Positions 1-7,571 of a stretch of DNA of 21,662 nucleotides are shown here, in pieces. The notes under the pieces are model-generated. The model worked only from the letters and a program-made list of their open reading frames with translations. It was not told where the DNA came from and did no database searches. The translations under genes were made by a program, and so were the position numbers. This DNA is from a virus: the IMG/VR virus record IMGVR_UViG_3300006484_000070, positions 1 through 21,662 of that record; one strand, written 5' to 3'. The first letter of the stretch is position 1. Each line of letters opens with the position of its first letter.

Positions 1-234
1 TGGCAGGAGGATGGAAGACAACAGACCTACGGCTTTGTGGCTCAGGAACTTAATGAGGTGGTTCCAGAAGCAGTAAGACCTGCGGAAGAAGAAGAAGATC
101 AGGTGTGGATGGTTAAACACGCGAAGCTAGTGCCTTTGCTAACAAAAGCCATCCAAGAACAACAAGCCACTATTGAATTACAGGCAGCAGCAATAACTGA
201 CCTGACTACGAGACTAACAGCATTGGAGAAATAA
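1..234 (+). CDS. Tail fibre/spike C-terminus, S74-type chaperone domain (5' end outside window)
   Basis: The frame is open from base 1 and ends at TAA 232-234, so only the last 77 residues are visible. They begin WQEDGRQQ, followed by YGFVAQELNEVVPEAV. This matches the conserved G-F-I-A-Q-E-V...P-E-A-V core of the peptidase S74 (endosialidase-type) intramolecular chaperone. The segment AKLVPLLTKAIQEQQATIE and a leucine-rich helix follow, as in the C-terminal coiled coil of that domain. In this family the domain trimerises the fibre or spike and then cleaves itself off; the catalytic serine would lie upstream of the window. An internal ATG at 37 is only a methionine-free artefact of a later start and I do not take it as the gene start. 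This is the only + strand gene seen, so it marks the edge of the structural gene block. Which receptor the fibre binds cannot be told. Confidence 0.82.
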   Translation, partial: WQEDGRQQTYGFVAQELNEVVPEAVRPAEEEEDQVWMVKHAKLVPLLTKAIQEQQATIELQAAAITDLTTRLTALEK

Positions 235-259
235 AAAAAGGGGCGCAAGGCCCCTTTTT
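235..259. terminator. Bidirectional intrinsic terminator between convergent genes
   Basis: An A-tract (235-239), GGGGC (240-244), loop GCAAG (245-249), GCCCC (250-254) and TTTTT (255-259) form a GC-rich hairpin flanked by A and T runs. It therefore ends with a U-tract when read from either side. It lies between the stop of the fibre gene (234) and the stop of the minus-strand small gene (262), exactly where two convergent operons would need it. Confidence 0.88.
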
Positions 260-261
260 CG

Positions 262-510
262 TTACTGTACTATTTCGCCTTCTACAGGCTCTCCCTCTCC
301 GGGAGACTCTACAGCATTCGTTAGAATGTCCGTAAAACCTTTTTTAGCGACCTCAAACTGGTCCAGTCTAGCTTTTGATTGTGAGATTTGGGCATCCAAA
401 TCTTGAATCTGTGCTATACAGTATTTTGCTTGATCTGACAAATCCTCGATAACATAATTATTATCATTGAGGGTTAGTACAGGTTTGTCGTTAGCTTGCG
501 CTTCAGCCAT
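262..510 (-). CDS. Small conserved phage protein of unknown function (82 aa)
   Basis: This 82-residue acidic protein has a conserved-looking N-terminal block (KPVLTLNDNNYVIEDLSDQA) followed by a helical, probably coiled-coil stretch at about residues 28-65 (AQIQDLDAQISQSKARLDQF). The pattern of a short beta-hairpin, then E-D-L-S, then a helix ending in small residues, resembles small proteins common in marine phages and annotated DUF6447. That assignment is from memory and unverified. AGGAG lies just upstream of the ATG. It is the last gene of the minus-strand operon, 9 nt after nrdB, and ends against the shared terminator. No function is assigned. Confidence 0.7.
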   Translation of the reverse strand: MAEAQANDKPVLTLNDNNYVIEDLSDQAKYCIAQIQDLDAQISQSKARLDQFEVAKKGFTDILTNAVESPGEGEPVEGEIVQ

Positions 511-519
511 TTTATTCTC

Positions 520-1479
520 CTATTTAAAGATATCTTGCCAATTGCCACTAGTACTTGCACGTGCGTACTCAGTAGCTCTGTTTTCAAAAAAGTTAGTATG
601 TTCTACTCCATTTAGGATATAATCCAACCATGGTAACGGATTATCTTTGCTATGAAAAATTGTTTTCATTCCAATTCCTAAAAGTCGTCTATCCGCAATG
701 TAACGAATATACTCTTTTACTTCCTTGGATGTTAACCCTGTGATATCAGCTTCGCCGAAACAAGTGTCAATGAAAGCATCTTCTAGCTCAACAACGCGCT
801 CTGCAGCGCAGTAAATTTCATACTTTAACTCATCATTCCAAAGTTCTGGGTTTTCACGAATAAACTCTTTAAAAAGCCTACTCATGCTTTCTACATGAAG
901 TGTTTCATCACGAATACTCCATGTAACAATCTGTCCCATACCTTTCATCAAGTTATGCCGAGAGAAGTTTAACAGAATTGCAAAACTACTAAATAGCTGC
1001 ACACCCTCTGTGAAGGCGCTGTATACAGCCATAGTCTTAGCTAATCCAACGTCTGTTTTAGTATCAAACTTACTCAAGTATTCATGTTTATCTGACATGG
1101 CTTGTACTTGAGAAAACATTTGATACTCTTCCTCTCCATAACCTAGCGTTTCCAACAAAAGTGAATACGCTTCTTGATGCACTGCTTCCATATTTGCAAA
1201 AGCAGACAGCATCATTCTTACTTCAGGCTGTTTAAATGTTGGCAAGTAGTGGGTAGCATACCCACAGGCCACATCTACATCAGCTTGTGTAAAAAATCTA
1301 AAAATGTTAGACAACAAGTTTTTGTTGTCGTCACTTAATTTGTCCCTAAAATCCCGCAAATCATCTGCTAGATTGACTTCCTCAGGAAGCCAGTGCATAT
1401 GCTGCTGTGTCTTGTAAGCTTCAAATGCCCACGGGTAATTAAAAGGTTTGTAATAACTTCTTTCGTCTAATAGTCCCAT
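520..1479 (-). CDS. nrdB: Ribonucleotide reductase class I small (beta) subunit NrdB
   Basis: The protein is a 319-residue di-iron subunit that generates the radical for reduction of ribonucleotides to deoxyribonucleotides with NrdA. Ligands can be placed by alignment to the E. coli pattern: first carboxylate probably D67 (FFTQAD), E98 and H101 (NMEAVHQEAY), E158 (FTEGVQ), and E192 and H195 (RDETLH). The radical tyrosine is kept as Y105, four residues after H101. The C-terminus (NWQDIFK) is short but in the usual position for binding NrdA. The ATG at 1479 directly abuts the TGA-type stop region of nrdA (1480), so the two are coupled. A tyrosyl-radical, iron enzyme (class Ia-like) is most likely because the tyrosine is present; metal identity cannot be read from sequence. 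Confidence 0.96.
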   Translation of the reverse strand: MGLLDERSYYKPFNYPWAFEAYKTQQHMHWLPEEVNLADDLRDFRDKLSDDNKNLLSNIFRFFTQADVDVACGYATHYLPTFKQPEVRMMLSAFANMEAVHQEAYSLLLETLGYGEEEYQMFSQVQAMSDKHEYLSKFDTKTDVGLAKTMAVYSAFTEGVQLFSSFAILLNFSRHNLMKGMGQIVTWSIRDETLHVESMSRLFKEFIRENPELWNDELKYEIYCAAERVVELEDAFIDTCFGEADITGLTSKEVKEYIRYIADRRLLGIGMKTIFHSKDNPLPWLDYILNGVEHTNFFENRATEYARASTSGNWQDIFK

Positions 1480-3255
1480 TTATCCCTCACACGCTAAACA
1501 AGCTTCTTCATCCTCAAAATCAAAAATATACTCTCGTAGTTTTTCGTCTGATATTGTTTCTGCTCTTTTTAGTGCTTCACTTCTTAAATAATAAAGTGTT
1601 TTAATTTTTTGCTTCCATGCCATTAAATGTACATTATGCAGTTCTTGCTTTGATACATCCGCAGGGAAGAATACGTTTAGGCTTTGTGCTTGACAGATAT
1701 ACGGTTGTCTATCTGCGGCATGCTCAATAACCCATCTCTGGTCGATTTCTACGGCTGTTTTAAACGTATCTTTCTCCCAATCATCTAAAAAGTCTAGCCC
1801 TGCTACACTTCCGTTTGATGTAATTATGTGCTTCCATACTTCTTCTGTATTCTTGCCTTTGCTTTCGAGTAGTTCTTCAAGAAACTTATTTTTAAGAAGG
1901 CTACTGCCTGTCTTAGTTTTTTGAGTAAATGCGTTAGCACGATAAGGCTCGATACTAGGGGAAGTATTCCCACAAATAATACTACTACTTGCATTAGGAG
2001 CAATGGCAAGTAGATGAGCATTTCTAACGCCCCCATTAAACCACTCGCTATCTGGGCACTGTCCACGTTCGACTGCCAACTGCCTAGTTGCAACTTCTGC
2101 CTGATGTTTGATATGCTTGAAGGCTCGTAGATTGAAACTCTTTGCCATAGGCGACTCAAATGGAATGCCGTTCTTTTGAAGATAGGCATGGAACCCCATC
2201 GCTCCCAATCCAATTGATCTCTCTTGCGAAGCAGAAAATTTTGCAGTCGCAAGCTCATTTGGCGCGTGTTTGATAAAATACTCCAAGACATTATCAAGCA
2301 TACGAATAAGATCTGGAATAAAGCGCGGCTCAGTTGACCACTCATCATATTTCTCCAAATTTACACTAGAAAGGCAGCATACGGCTGTTCTTTCTTGGTT
2401 TGTAGGCAAAGTAATCTCACTACATAAATTACTTTGATTCACTCTTAGGCCAAGTAGTTTTTGGTATTCAGGCAAATTCTCATTAACTGTATCCTCAAAC
2501 ATAATGTAAGGCTCACCTGTTTCCACGCGATTCTGGATAATTTTAATCCACAATACCTTTGCAGACACAGTCTTAACAACTTTCCCCGAATGTGGGTCAA
2601 TTAGATCCCAACTATCATCATATCCTTCTTCCGTGGTAGCTCGTGCTACGTGCTCCATAAACTTATCAGAAATTATGATAGCATGATGCAAGTTAATAGA
2701 CTTGCGGTTAATATCACCTCCTGTTGGTTTGCGAACATCCAAAAATTCCTCGACCTCAGGATGAGAGATAGGTAAATATGCTGCATAACTGCCCCTTCTT
2801 GTTACTCCTTGACTAAATGCTAGCATCTCAGCATCTACTACTTTTAGAAAAGGAATTACGCCTGTAGACTCACTTCCGTGACTTGTTTTTGCACCTACAC
2901 TACGTATGTCCCCCCAATATCCTCCAATCCCGCCTCCTACAGATGAAAGCCATGCGTTCTCTGTATAGTGACCTGTAATTCCCCCACGGCTATCTTCTAC
3001 ATAATTTAGAAAACAACTGATAGGCAATCCTCTACTACTTCCGCCATTAGACAGAACAGGAGTAGAAAACATAAACCACAGATTACTAGCGTAGTCGTAT
3101 AAACGCTGTGCCATATCATCATCATCTGCGAAGGTTTTCGCCGCACGTGCGAAAGCTTCTTGTGGCGATTTCTCATCGTCTAAGAGGTATCTATCTTCTA
3201 GAGTTTTTAAACTGAACTCTGGCAGTATACTATCCCGTGTGTAGTCTAGCTTCAC
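1480..3255 (-). CDS. nrdA: Ribonucleotide reductase class I large (alpha) subunit NrdA, without ATP-cone
   Basis: At 591 residues this is the catalytic subunit. Visible active-site residues are C81 (GLPISCFLNY) and C293 (AVCCLSS), which form the redox pair; N276, C278 and E280 (NLCSE), which include the thiyl-radical cysteine; and the tyrosine pair in LYYLRSEA, which carries the radical from NrdB. The C-terminal shuttle cysteines are C586 and C589 (CLACEG). It is about 170 residues shorter than E. coli NrdA. It starts directly at the catalytic barrel (about residue 50, LYDYASNLWFMFSTPVLSNG), with no room for the N-terminal ATP-cone that senses dATP. The start overlaps the end of the flap-nuclease gene by 26 nt, and its stop abuts nrdB. 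Loss of the cone should make the enzyme insensitive to dATP feedback, which suits massive phage DNA synthesis; that is inference. Confidence 0.96.
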   Translation of the reverse strand: MKLDYTRDSILPEFSLKTLEDRYLLDDEKSPQEAFARAAKTFADDDDMAQRLYDYASNLWFMFSTPVLSNGGSSRGLPISCFLNYVEDSRGGITGHYTENAWLSSVGGGIGGYWGDIRSVGAKTSHGSESTGVIPFLKVVDAEMLAFSQGVTRRGSYAAYLPISHPEVEEFLDVRKPTGGDINRKSINLHHAIIISDKFMEHVARATTEEGYDDSWDLIDPHSGKVVKTVSAKVLWIKIIQNRVETGEPYIMFEDTVNENLPEYQKLLGLRVNQSNLCSEITLPTNQERTAVCCLSSVNLEKYDEWSTEPRFIPDLIRMLDNVLEYFIKHAPNELATAKFSASQERSIGLGAMGFHAYLQKNGIPFESPMAKSFNLRAFKHIKHQAEVATRQLAVERGQCPDSEWFNGGVRNAHLLAIAPNASSSIICGNTSPSIEPYRANAFTQKTKTGSSLLKNKFLEELLESKGKNTEEVWKHIITSNGSVAGLDFLDDWEKDTFKTAVEIDQRWVIEHAADRQPYICQAQSLNVFFPADVSKQELHNVHLMAWKQKIKTLYYLRSEALKRAETISDEKLREYIFDFEDEEACLACEG

Positions 3256-4096
3256 TTATTTTTTCCTTAATTAAAATACTTTGACACTTACTCTGAATGT
3301 CCTTTATATTTTCTTCACCTATTGCTTGCTCACAAAACCCTAGTAAATCCATCAATTCAAAGTTTAGAATTAGCTTTTCTTTGTTGTCATTTAAACTCTG
3401 AATATATTTATACTTACTACTGATTGGACAGGCATCATAGATATCAAATAAATTACCATACTTATGTAATAGGTCACAGGCTCTTTTAGGCCCAATACTT
3501 GGAATCCCTGGAATGTTGTCTCCAGAGTCTCCATTCAAACATTTAATAGTAATATAGTCTTCTATGCTGTAGTCGTGCGTCTCACGCCAGTTTTCAAAAG
3601 TAGTTTCAGATCTTGTTGTATAAGCAAATCTAGACACGTTTTCGCTTATTAGCAAATCCCAGTCTCTATCAGAGCTTACCATCCATATGTGATCTGCTTC
3701 AATTCTAGTTGATATATACGCTGCAATATCATCTGCCTCAACACCATCATACTGTAATACGATATATTTTTCTGCTAGTAACTCTAGCGTCTTTTCCATC
3801 TCTTGATAAAATTGTACGAAAGAATCCTTTTCTTCTTGAGTTTGCTTCTCATACCTCTCTTTTCTAGAGAGCTTATACTCAGGATATCTTTCTTTCCTAT
3901 AACTACTGCTTCCTTTATCACAAGCGATAATTACTTTGTCGCACTTATAGGAACTAGCTAAAGACTGTACTGTTTTAAGGTAGTCTTCAGCAAATTCTGT
4001 TCTATTAGAGTGCTTCCATCTAAACCCAAGGTTTAGTGCATCAATAATTATTGCATTATTGTGCGATTGCTGAAACTTCAGAAATGTTTTGCCCAT
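3230..4096 (-). CDS. 5'-3' exonuclease / flap endonuclease (T5 D15-like)
   Basis: This 288-residue FEN-family nuclease probably removes RNA primers and 5' flaps during lagging-strand synthesis. Metal-binding acidic residues appear in order: D19 (IIIDALN), D60 (ACDKGSS), E120, D122 and D123 (GVEADDIAAY), D143 and D145 (SSDRDWD), and D190 and D193 (GDSGDN). The helix-3-turn-helix DNA-binding segment NIPGIPSIGPKRACDLL (194-210) follows. The family A polymerase in this window has no 5'-3' exonuclease domain, so this protein supplies the missing activity, as D15 does in T5. The start overlaps the preceding nuclease gene by 41 nt and the end overlaps nrdA by 26 nt. The ATG at 4096 has only a weak GGA upstream, consistent with coupling. 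Confidence 0.95.
   Translation of the reverse strand: MGKTFLKFQQSHNNAIIIDALNLGFRWKHSNRTEFAEDYLKTVQSLASSYKCDKVIIACDKGSSSYRKERYPEYKLSRKERYEKQTQEEKDSFVQFYQEMEKTLELLAEKYIVLQYDGVEADDIAAYISTRIEADHIWMVSSDRDWDLLISENVSRFAYTTRSETTFENWRETHDYSIEDYITIKCLNGDSGDNIPGIPSIGPKRACDLLHKYGNLFDIYDACPISSKYKYIQSLNDNKEKLILNFELMDLLGFCEQAIGEENIKDIQSKCQSILIKEKISEARLHTG
3281..3310 (+). promoter_or_regulatory. Possible antisense sigma70-like promoter inside flap-nuclease gene
   Basis: TTGACA at 3281-3286 is followed, after an 18-nt spacer, by TATATT at 3305-3310 on the + strand. This is a full -35 and a 5/6 -10 match. It would transcribe against the minus-strand operon. No + strand gene follows, and in an AT-rich genome such a match can arise by chance, so confidence is low. 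Confidence 0.2.
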
Positions 4097-4529
4097 TTAT
4101 AAATTCCGGTTTTTCGTTTATTAACCATTCATCTGCTATCATTACATAACAACCTAAATGCCCTATGTGCATAAACTTCTTAGTCTTTGCAGGCTCATCT
4201 CGAGTTGCTACGAAGACTTTTGATCTATTGTACTTGAAAAATAATACTGGTTTCTTATTAGTCTTCTTTGCCTGACTCGTTGTTTGTTCCCACCACTTAA
4301 TAAACTCATTAGACTTATTAGTTAGTATCTTGTCATCAAAGTGACTGTTCTTATAGAACTTGACTTCTATACAGTAGTGCATTGCAGTGTCTGGAACAAA
4401 CAAGTCTCCTTTCATAAAAGGTAAAGCTCCTGACATAGGGACTCTTTCAAAAGGTAGTCCCGTATGTTTTCTTAGTAGCTCTCTTACTTGTCTTTCTCCA
4501 TCCGCTCCTTTAGCACGTGAATCAACCAT
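4056..4529 (-). CDS. PD-(D/E)XK nuclease, Holliday-junction-resolvase-like (157 aa)
   Basis: I start the protein at MVDSRAKG (ATG 4529) because AGGAG lies 7 nt upstream; the longer open frame would begin within the membrane-protein gene. The 157 residues show the restriction-endonuclease-like core: E12 in KGADGERQVRELL, a basic stretch (FERVPMSG), D42 in MKGDLFVP, then the I-E-V-K element with E55 and K57. That order (Glu helix, Asp, ExK) is the one found in archaeal Hjc-type resolvases and related phage nucleases. Likely job: resolving branched recombination or replication intermediates beside the SbcCD pair and flap nuclease. The exact substrate is inference. The start overlaps the membrane-protein gene by 8 nt (ATGGTTGA) and the end overlaps the flap nuclease by 41 nt. 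Confidence 0.8.
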   Translation of the reverse strand: MVDSRAKGADGERQVRELLRKHTGLPFERVPMSGALPFMKGDLFVPDTAMHYCIEVKFYKNSHFDDKILTNKSNEFIKWWEQTTSQAKKTNKKPVLFFKYNRSKVFVATRDEPAKTKKFMHIGHLGCYVMIADEWLINEKPEFINGQNISEVSAIAQ

Positions 4530-4833
4530 TATTACTCTCCTCTTTGTAATCTCTAGCCCAGCTTTTAAACCATGCAGCTCCGTCTCTCTTTGCATCTTCG
4601 AATATTCCATATGTAAAAAATACTGCGAATACAAAACCGACGTGACCCCAGATTAGGGGGATAACATTCATCCAACCTGCAATCAGAGTACAAAATGTAA
4701 GAGTCCAAAGTAGTGAGAGTGCTACCATACAGTACATCTGTACACTTGTATTACGAATATAACTAATGGGATTATACTTTAAGTTCATTATAGAATCCCA
4801 GCTATAATAAAACCACATCAACTTATTCTTCAA
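4522..4833 (-). CDS. Small two-helix membrane protein of unknown function, TTG start
   Basis: This is a 103-residue hydrophobic protein with two predicted membrane segments, roughly residues 32-54 (YCMVALSLLWTLTFCTLIAG) and 57-78 (VIPLIWGHVGFVFAVFFTYG). It ends in a charged tail (EDAKRDG...RDYKEESNNG). The short turn between helices suggests a hairpin with both ends on the same side. The start is TTG: AAGGAG lies exactly 6 nt before it, whereas the first ATG is too far away. A later ATG (residue 16) lacks a good ribosome site. It begins 11 nt after the sbcC-like gene and overlaps the resolvase-like nuclease by 8 nt. I do not recognise a family. A holin is possible by shape but its place in a recombination cluster argues against that. 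Confidence 0.72.
   Translation of the reverse strand: MKNKLMWFYYSWDSIMNLKYNPISYIRNTSVQMYCMVALSLLWTLTFCTLIAGWMNVIPLIWGHVGFVFAVFFTYGIFEDAKRDGAAWFKSWARDYKEESNNG
4537..4541 (-). promoter_or_regulatory. Ribosome binding site deciding nuclease start
   Basis: AGGAG (read on the minus strand) sits 7 nt before ATG 4529. It supports the 157-residue form of the PD-(D/E)XK nuclease over a 192-residue extension. Confidence 0.75.
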
Positions 4834-4839
4834 AGCTAT

Positions 4840-4845
4840 CTCCTT
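4840..4845 (-). promoter_or_regulatory. Ribosome binding site for a TTG start
   Basis: AAGGAG on the minus strand lies 6 nt before TTG 4833. It overlaps the stop codon of the sbcC-like gene (TAA, 4844-4846), so translation of the membrane protein is probably coupled to it. Confidence 0.75.
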
Positions 4846-6652
4846 ACGCTTCTAGTCTACTTATATTGGACTCTTTAACTACTTCGATCTTCTCTAATAG
4901 AGGATGTGTCCAACCGTGGGAAACAATGTATGTGTTTAACCCCTGTTCTAATAATAGTACCTCGACCATCTTCTCTCGTCCTTGCTCGTCTAGTACATTT
5001 ATAACCTCATCTAAAAACAATACATTGATCCTAGACTTGGAAATACTGCTCATTAACTTTCGTATAGAGATAAGCGTAGCAGTATTTACTCTAGCTAATT
5101 CTCCGCTACTTAAAGCTAATATATCTACTATAGATCCGTTATCCGCTAAATTCACATTTAACTTGTCATTCTCCACTACAAAATTGATATTAAACCTACC
5201 ATCACTTAGTTCAGCTAAATACTCATTTGTCAAGTCTTCAAACTCTTTTACTAAATTTTCTAGTTTATAGGCAACCAACCCATTAGTTGAAAATGCTCTT
5301 TTAAGGATTTCTAGATTCGTGTTGATTTTTTCTTGTTCAGAAAGTTCTTTCTCAATTCCTTTAAGCTGTCCTTCGAATTCGTCGGTTTGCTCTTCGATGA
5401 CTTGGATTCTTGTGTTGTGTTTTTGTCGTCTACTGTTTTCATCAATAGTCTCCTTTAATTTTTTACTAGTAGAGTTAAGCTTACTTCTAAGCTCAGAGAT
5501 ATTAGTTTCTATCTCATTACCATCAAGAAGTTCTGACGGTAGGGCATTATCAACCCTACCAATCAGACCTTCAAAGTCTCTCTGCATTTTATGTTTACTA
5601 GTTACTATAGAGTTAAGCATTTTTATCTGCTCTATCTTTTTCTCTAGATCACTTACCTCGTTTTCCGCCTTTTGGCTTTTTTGGACGCTTAGGCTTTTTA
5701 GGTTTTGCGTAACCGTATCCTTTATTTCCTGTTGGCATGTCGGGCACTCTCCTTTTAGATTACTTAAATGAGTAATCTCTTTAGCGGCTTCTTTAATTGT
5801 CCGCTGGCTCGCTCCTAATTGAATCTGTAACTCATCATAGGATCGAATTCCTTTCTCTTCTTCTCCTACTAAGGTGAAGTCGTTAGGGGAAATATTAGCA
5901 AGAAGTTCTTTGTATGTATTATTTTCTCGGATTTTTTTATTTTTTTCGGAAATATTTTCAAAGTTTACTCGTAATGAACGTAATTCGTTCTCGTCTTCTT
6001 CCGAGATTTTTGGTAAATTTAGCTCTGGCAGTATATTGGTAGCCTCTAATTTATTATCTGTCAACCATTTCTCAATGGTACTACAACGTGCTCCTAACTG
6101 CGTGATGTTAGTACTAATATCTTTAGATACGGTACGGAATATATCATAATATTTAGTGTACTCATCGACTCCGAATAGGTCTACTAGAAACTTTTTACGG
6201 TTCGCGTCGGTTGCAGTTAAGAACTGCAAGCTGGCGGTTGTGTTTTGATACACAAGCTGAGAAAACGTTTTAAAGTCTAAGCCTAGAACTTCTTCAACAT
6301 TCTTATATGTGTTAGTAGCTGTATGGCTAGAGATATCTTTTCCGTTTTCAAAGAACTTTACTTTAATTGTTCCTCTACTTCTTCGCACCTCTATCTGATA
6401 CTTTTTTTCTTCCACAGAAAAATCAAGGGATATGTTGTATCCCTTGTTGTAAGCTCGATTCTGTATCTCAGCTTTCTTGATTCCTTTGGAGTTTTTGTTG
6501 AATAGTACTTCTTCTAAGATTAAAGGCAAAGAAGACTTACCTGCTCCATTCTTTCCTACTAGCTGAGTAAGAGTTGTTCCGTTCAGATCTATTGAATTGT
6601 TACTACCATAGCTGAAGCAATTATCCCACTGCAATTTCTTTAGAGTAATCAT
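4844..6652 (-). CDS. SbcC/Rad50-like recombination nuclease ATPase subunit (T4 gp46 / T5 D13 type)
   Basis: The 602-residue SMC-type ATPase has a Walker A at residues 33-40 (GKNGAGKS). A long charged coiled coil follows, with a zinc hook C303-P-T-C306 near its middle. The ABC signature is L514-S-S-G-E518, Walker B runs V544 to E549 (VLFLDE), and the switch histidine is H579 (YIVSHG). The order of head half, coil, hook, coil, head half is intact. It would dimerise through the hook and, with the SbcD-like partner encoded just upstream, process DNA ends for recombination and host DNA breakdown. Its start overlaps the sbcD-like gene by 32 nt. The arms are short compared with bacterial SbcC (over 1000 residues), as is normal for phage versions. 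Confidence 0.95.
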   Translation of the reverse strand: MITLKKLQWDNCFSYGSNNSIDLNGTTLTQLVGKNGAGKSSLPLILEEVLFNKNSKGIKKAEIQNRAYNKGYNISLDFSVEEKKYQIEVRRSRGTIKVKFFENGKDISSHTATNTYKNVEEVLGLDFKTFSQLVYQNTTASLQFLTATDANRKKFLVDLFGVDEYTKYYDIFRTVSKDISTNITQLGARCSTIEKWLTDNKLEATNILPELNLPKISEEDENELRSLRVNFENISEKNKKIRENNTYKELLANISPNDFTLVGEEEKGIRSYDELQIQLGASQRTIKEAAKEITHLSNLKGECPTCQQEIKDTVTQNLKSLSVQKSQKAENEVSDLEKKIEQIKMLNSIVTSKHKMQRDFEGLIGRVDNALPSELLDGNEIETNISELRSKLNSTSKKLKETIDENSRRQKHNTRIQVIEEQTDEFEGQLKGIEKELSEQEKINTNLEILKRAFSTNGLVAYKLENLVKEFEDLTNEYLAELSDGRFNINFVVENDKLNVNLADNGSIVDILALSSGELARVNTATLISIRKLMSSISKSRINVLFLDEVINVLDEQGREKMVEVLLLEQGLNTYIVSHGWTHPLLEKIEVVKESNISRLEA

Positions 6653-7571
6653 GAAATGTACTTAATACTTCCTTTACTGTGTTGTTTTCTAGTTCCAGAA
6701 TATAACTTAGATATTCCGCCAATTCATCTTCTATAGTCATGTCATCACTAAGAAGAAGTGCAGTTTCTGTCTTTCGTTTAATTACTTTCTTATCTAGTAA
6801 GTCTGAATTTGCTACGGAGGACAGTTCTGCAATATCTCCCTCTATTTCATATATTGTGTGATGGTATTCTGTAGGCACCATTTCTTTTTCGGAAGTTACT
6901 GTTTTTCTTAGTAACTGTGGTAATTCAAATTGATACCACTGCCAGTTATCATCCTCAATGATAATGTAACCAGTCTTAACTAAGTTACGATGAAACTGTG
7001 TAGTCATAGGACTACCTGGGTATACTATATTAGCCTGTGTATTAGTATGGCTATGTAAGTCTCCTGCAAAAACAACAGGAAACTGTTCAAATCTTCGAAG
7101 GTCTACTTCGGGTGTAACGTGTGGAGGAATGGCTCCCCGTACGTGAGTGAAAAGCGGCTTTCTGATACTAAAGTCTTTAGCGTGCCATTTTCCGTGTAGC
7201 TCACAGTAGGGGAGCACCCCAAAATGATCTTCATTATAGATAGAGTCTACAACCTCTACGAGAGTATTCACCTCCTTTGATGCTTTTTTCAGCTGTGTTA
7301 GAAAAGTTTGATGTTTTTTTGTGGCTTCATGATTTCCATCGTAAATTAAGGTACGCACCTCTATGCCACTAATGAACTCAAAATATAGCTCTAACTCGCT
7401 CATGGTGGGGATCCGGTCAAACAAATCCCCTCCAATCACATGAAGATCAACTCCTGCTTCCAGTTCATGAATCTTGTTAAAGAACATCCGATACCGTTCA
7501 CGTGCCCAATCTTCCGGCACATTCTTTTGACCTATCTTTATGTGCCAATCAGCAGTGAACAGTGTCTTCAT
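6621..7571 (-). CDS. SbcD/Mre11-like nuclease subunit (T4 gp47 / T5 D12 type)
   Basis: This is a 316-residue calcineurin-type metallophosphoesterase. Metal-binding motifs are D8 and H10 (ADWHIK), G47-G-D49 (IGGDLFD), G79-N-H-E82, H143 (FTHVRG), and G170-D-L-H-S-H175. The C-terminal third (about residues 225-316) is the capping/ATPase-binding region and ends in leucine-rich helices. It forms the nuclease of the SbcCD-type complex with the neighbouring ATPase. The ATG at 7571 overlaps the stop of the SSB-like gene by one base (TAATG), and its end overlaps the sbcC-like gene by 32 nt, so the three products are likely made in step. Confidence 0.95.
   Translation of the reverse strand: MKTLFTADWHIKIGQKNVPEDWARERYRMFFNKIHELEAGVDLHVIGGDLFDRIPTMSELELYFEFISGIEVRTLIYDGNHEATKKHQTFLTQLKKASKEVNTLVEVVDSIYNEDHFGVLPYCELHGKWHAKDFSIRKPLFTHVRGAIPPHVTPEVDLRRFEQFPVVFAGDLHSHTNTQANIVYPGSPMTTQFHRNLVKTGYIIIEDDNWQWYQFELPQLLRKTVTSEKEMVPTEYHHTIYEIEGDIAELSSVANSDLLDKKVIKRKTETALLLSDDMTIEDELAEYLSYILELENNTVKEVLSTFHDYSKEIAVG

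Noticed and set aside
1824-2348. Long open frame on the minus strand in a second frame of nrdA
   Set aside because: It lies wholly within the nrdA coding frame, which carries all catalytic residues; no ribosome site or recognisable domain.
4522-4833. Holin
   Set aside because: Two membrane segments fit, but the gene is in the middle of an early recombination cluster with no lysis genes nearby.
5319-5771. Long + strand open frame opposite the sbcC-like gene
   Set aside because: Serine/leucine/phenylalanine-rich composition typical of the complement of a charged coiled coil; the sense frame has the full ATPase motifs.
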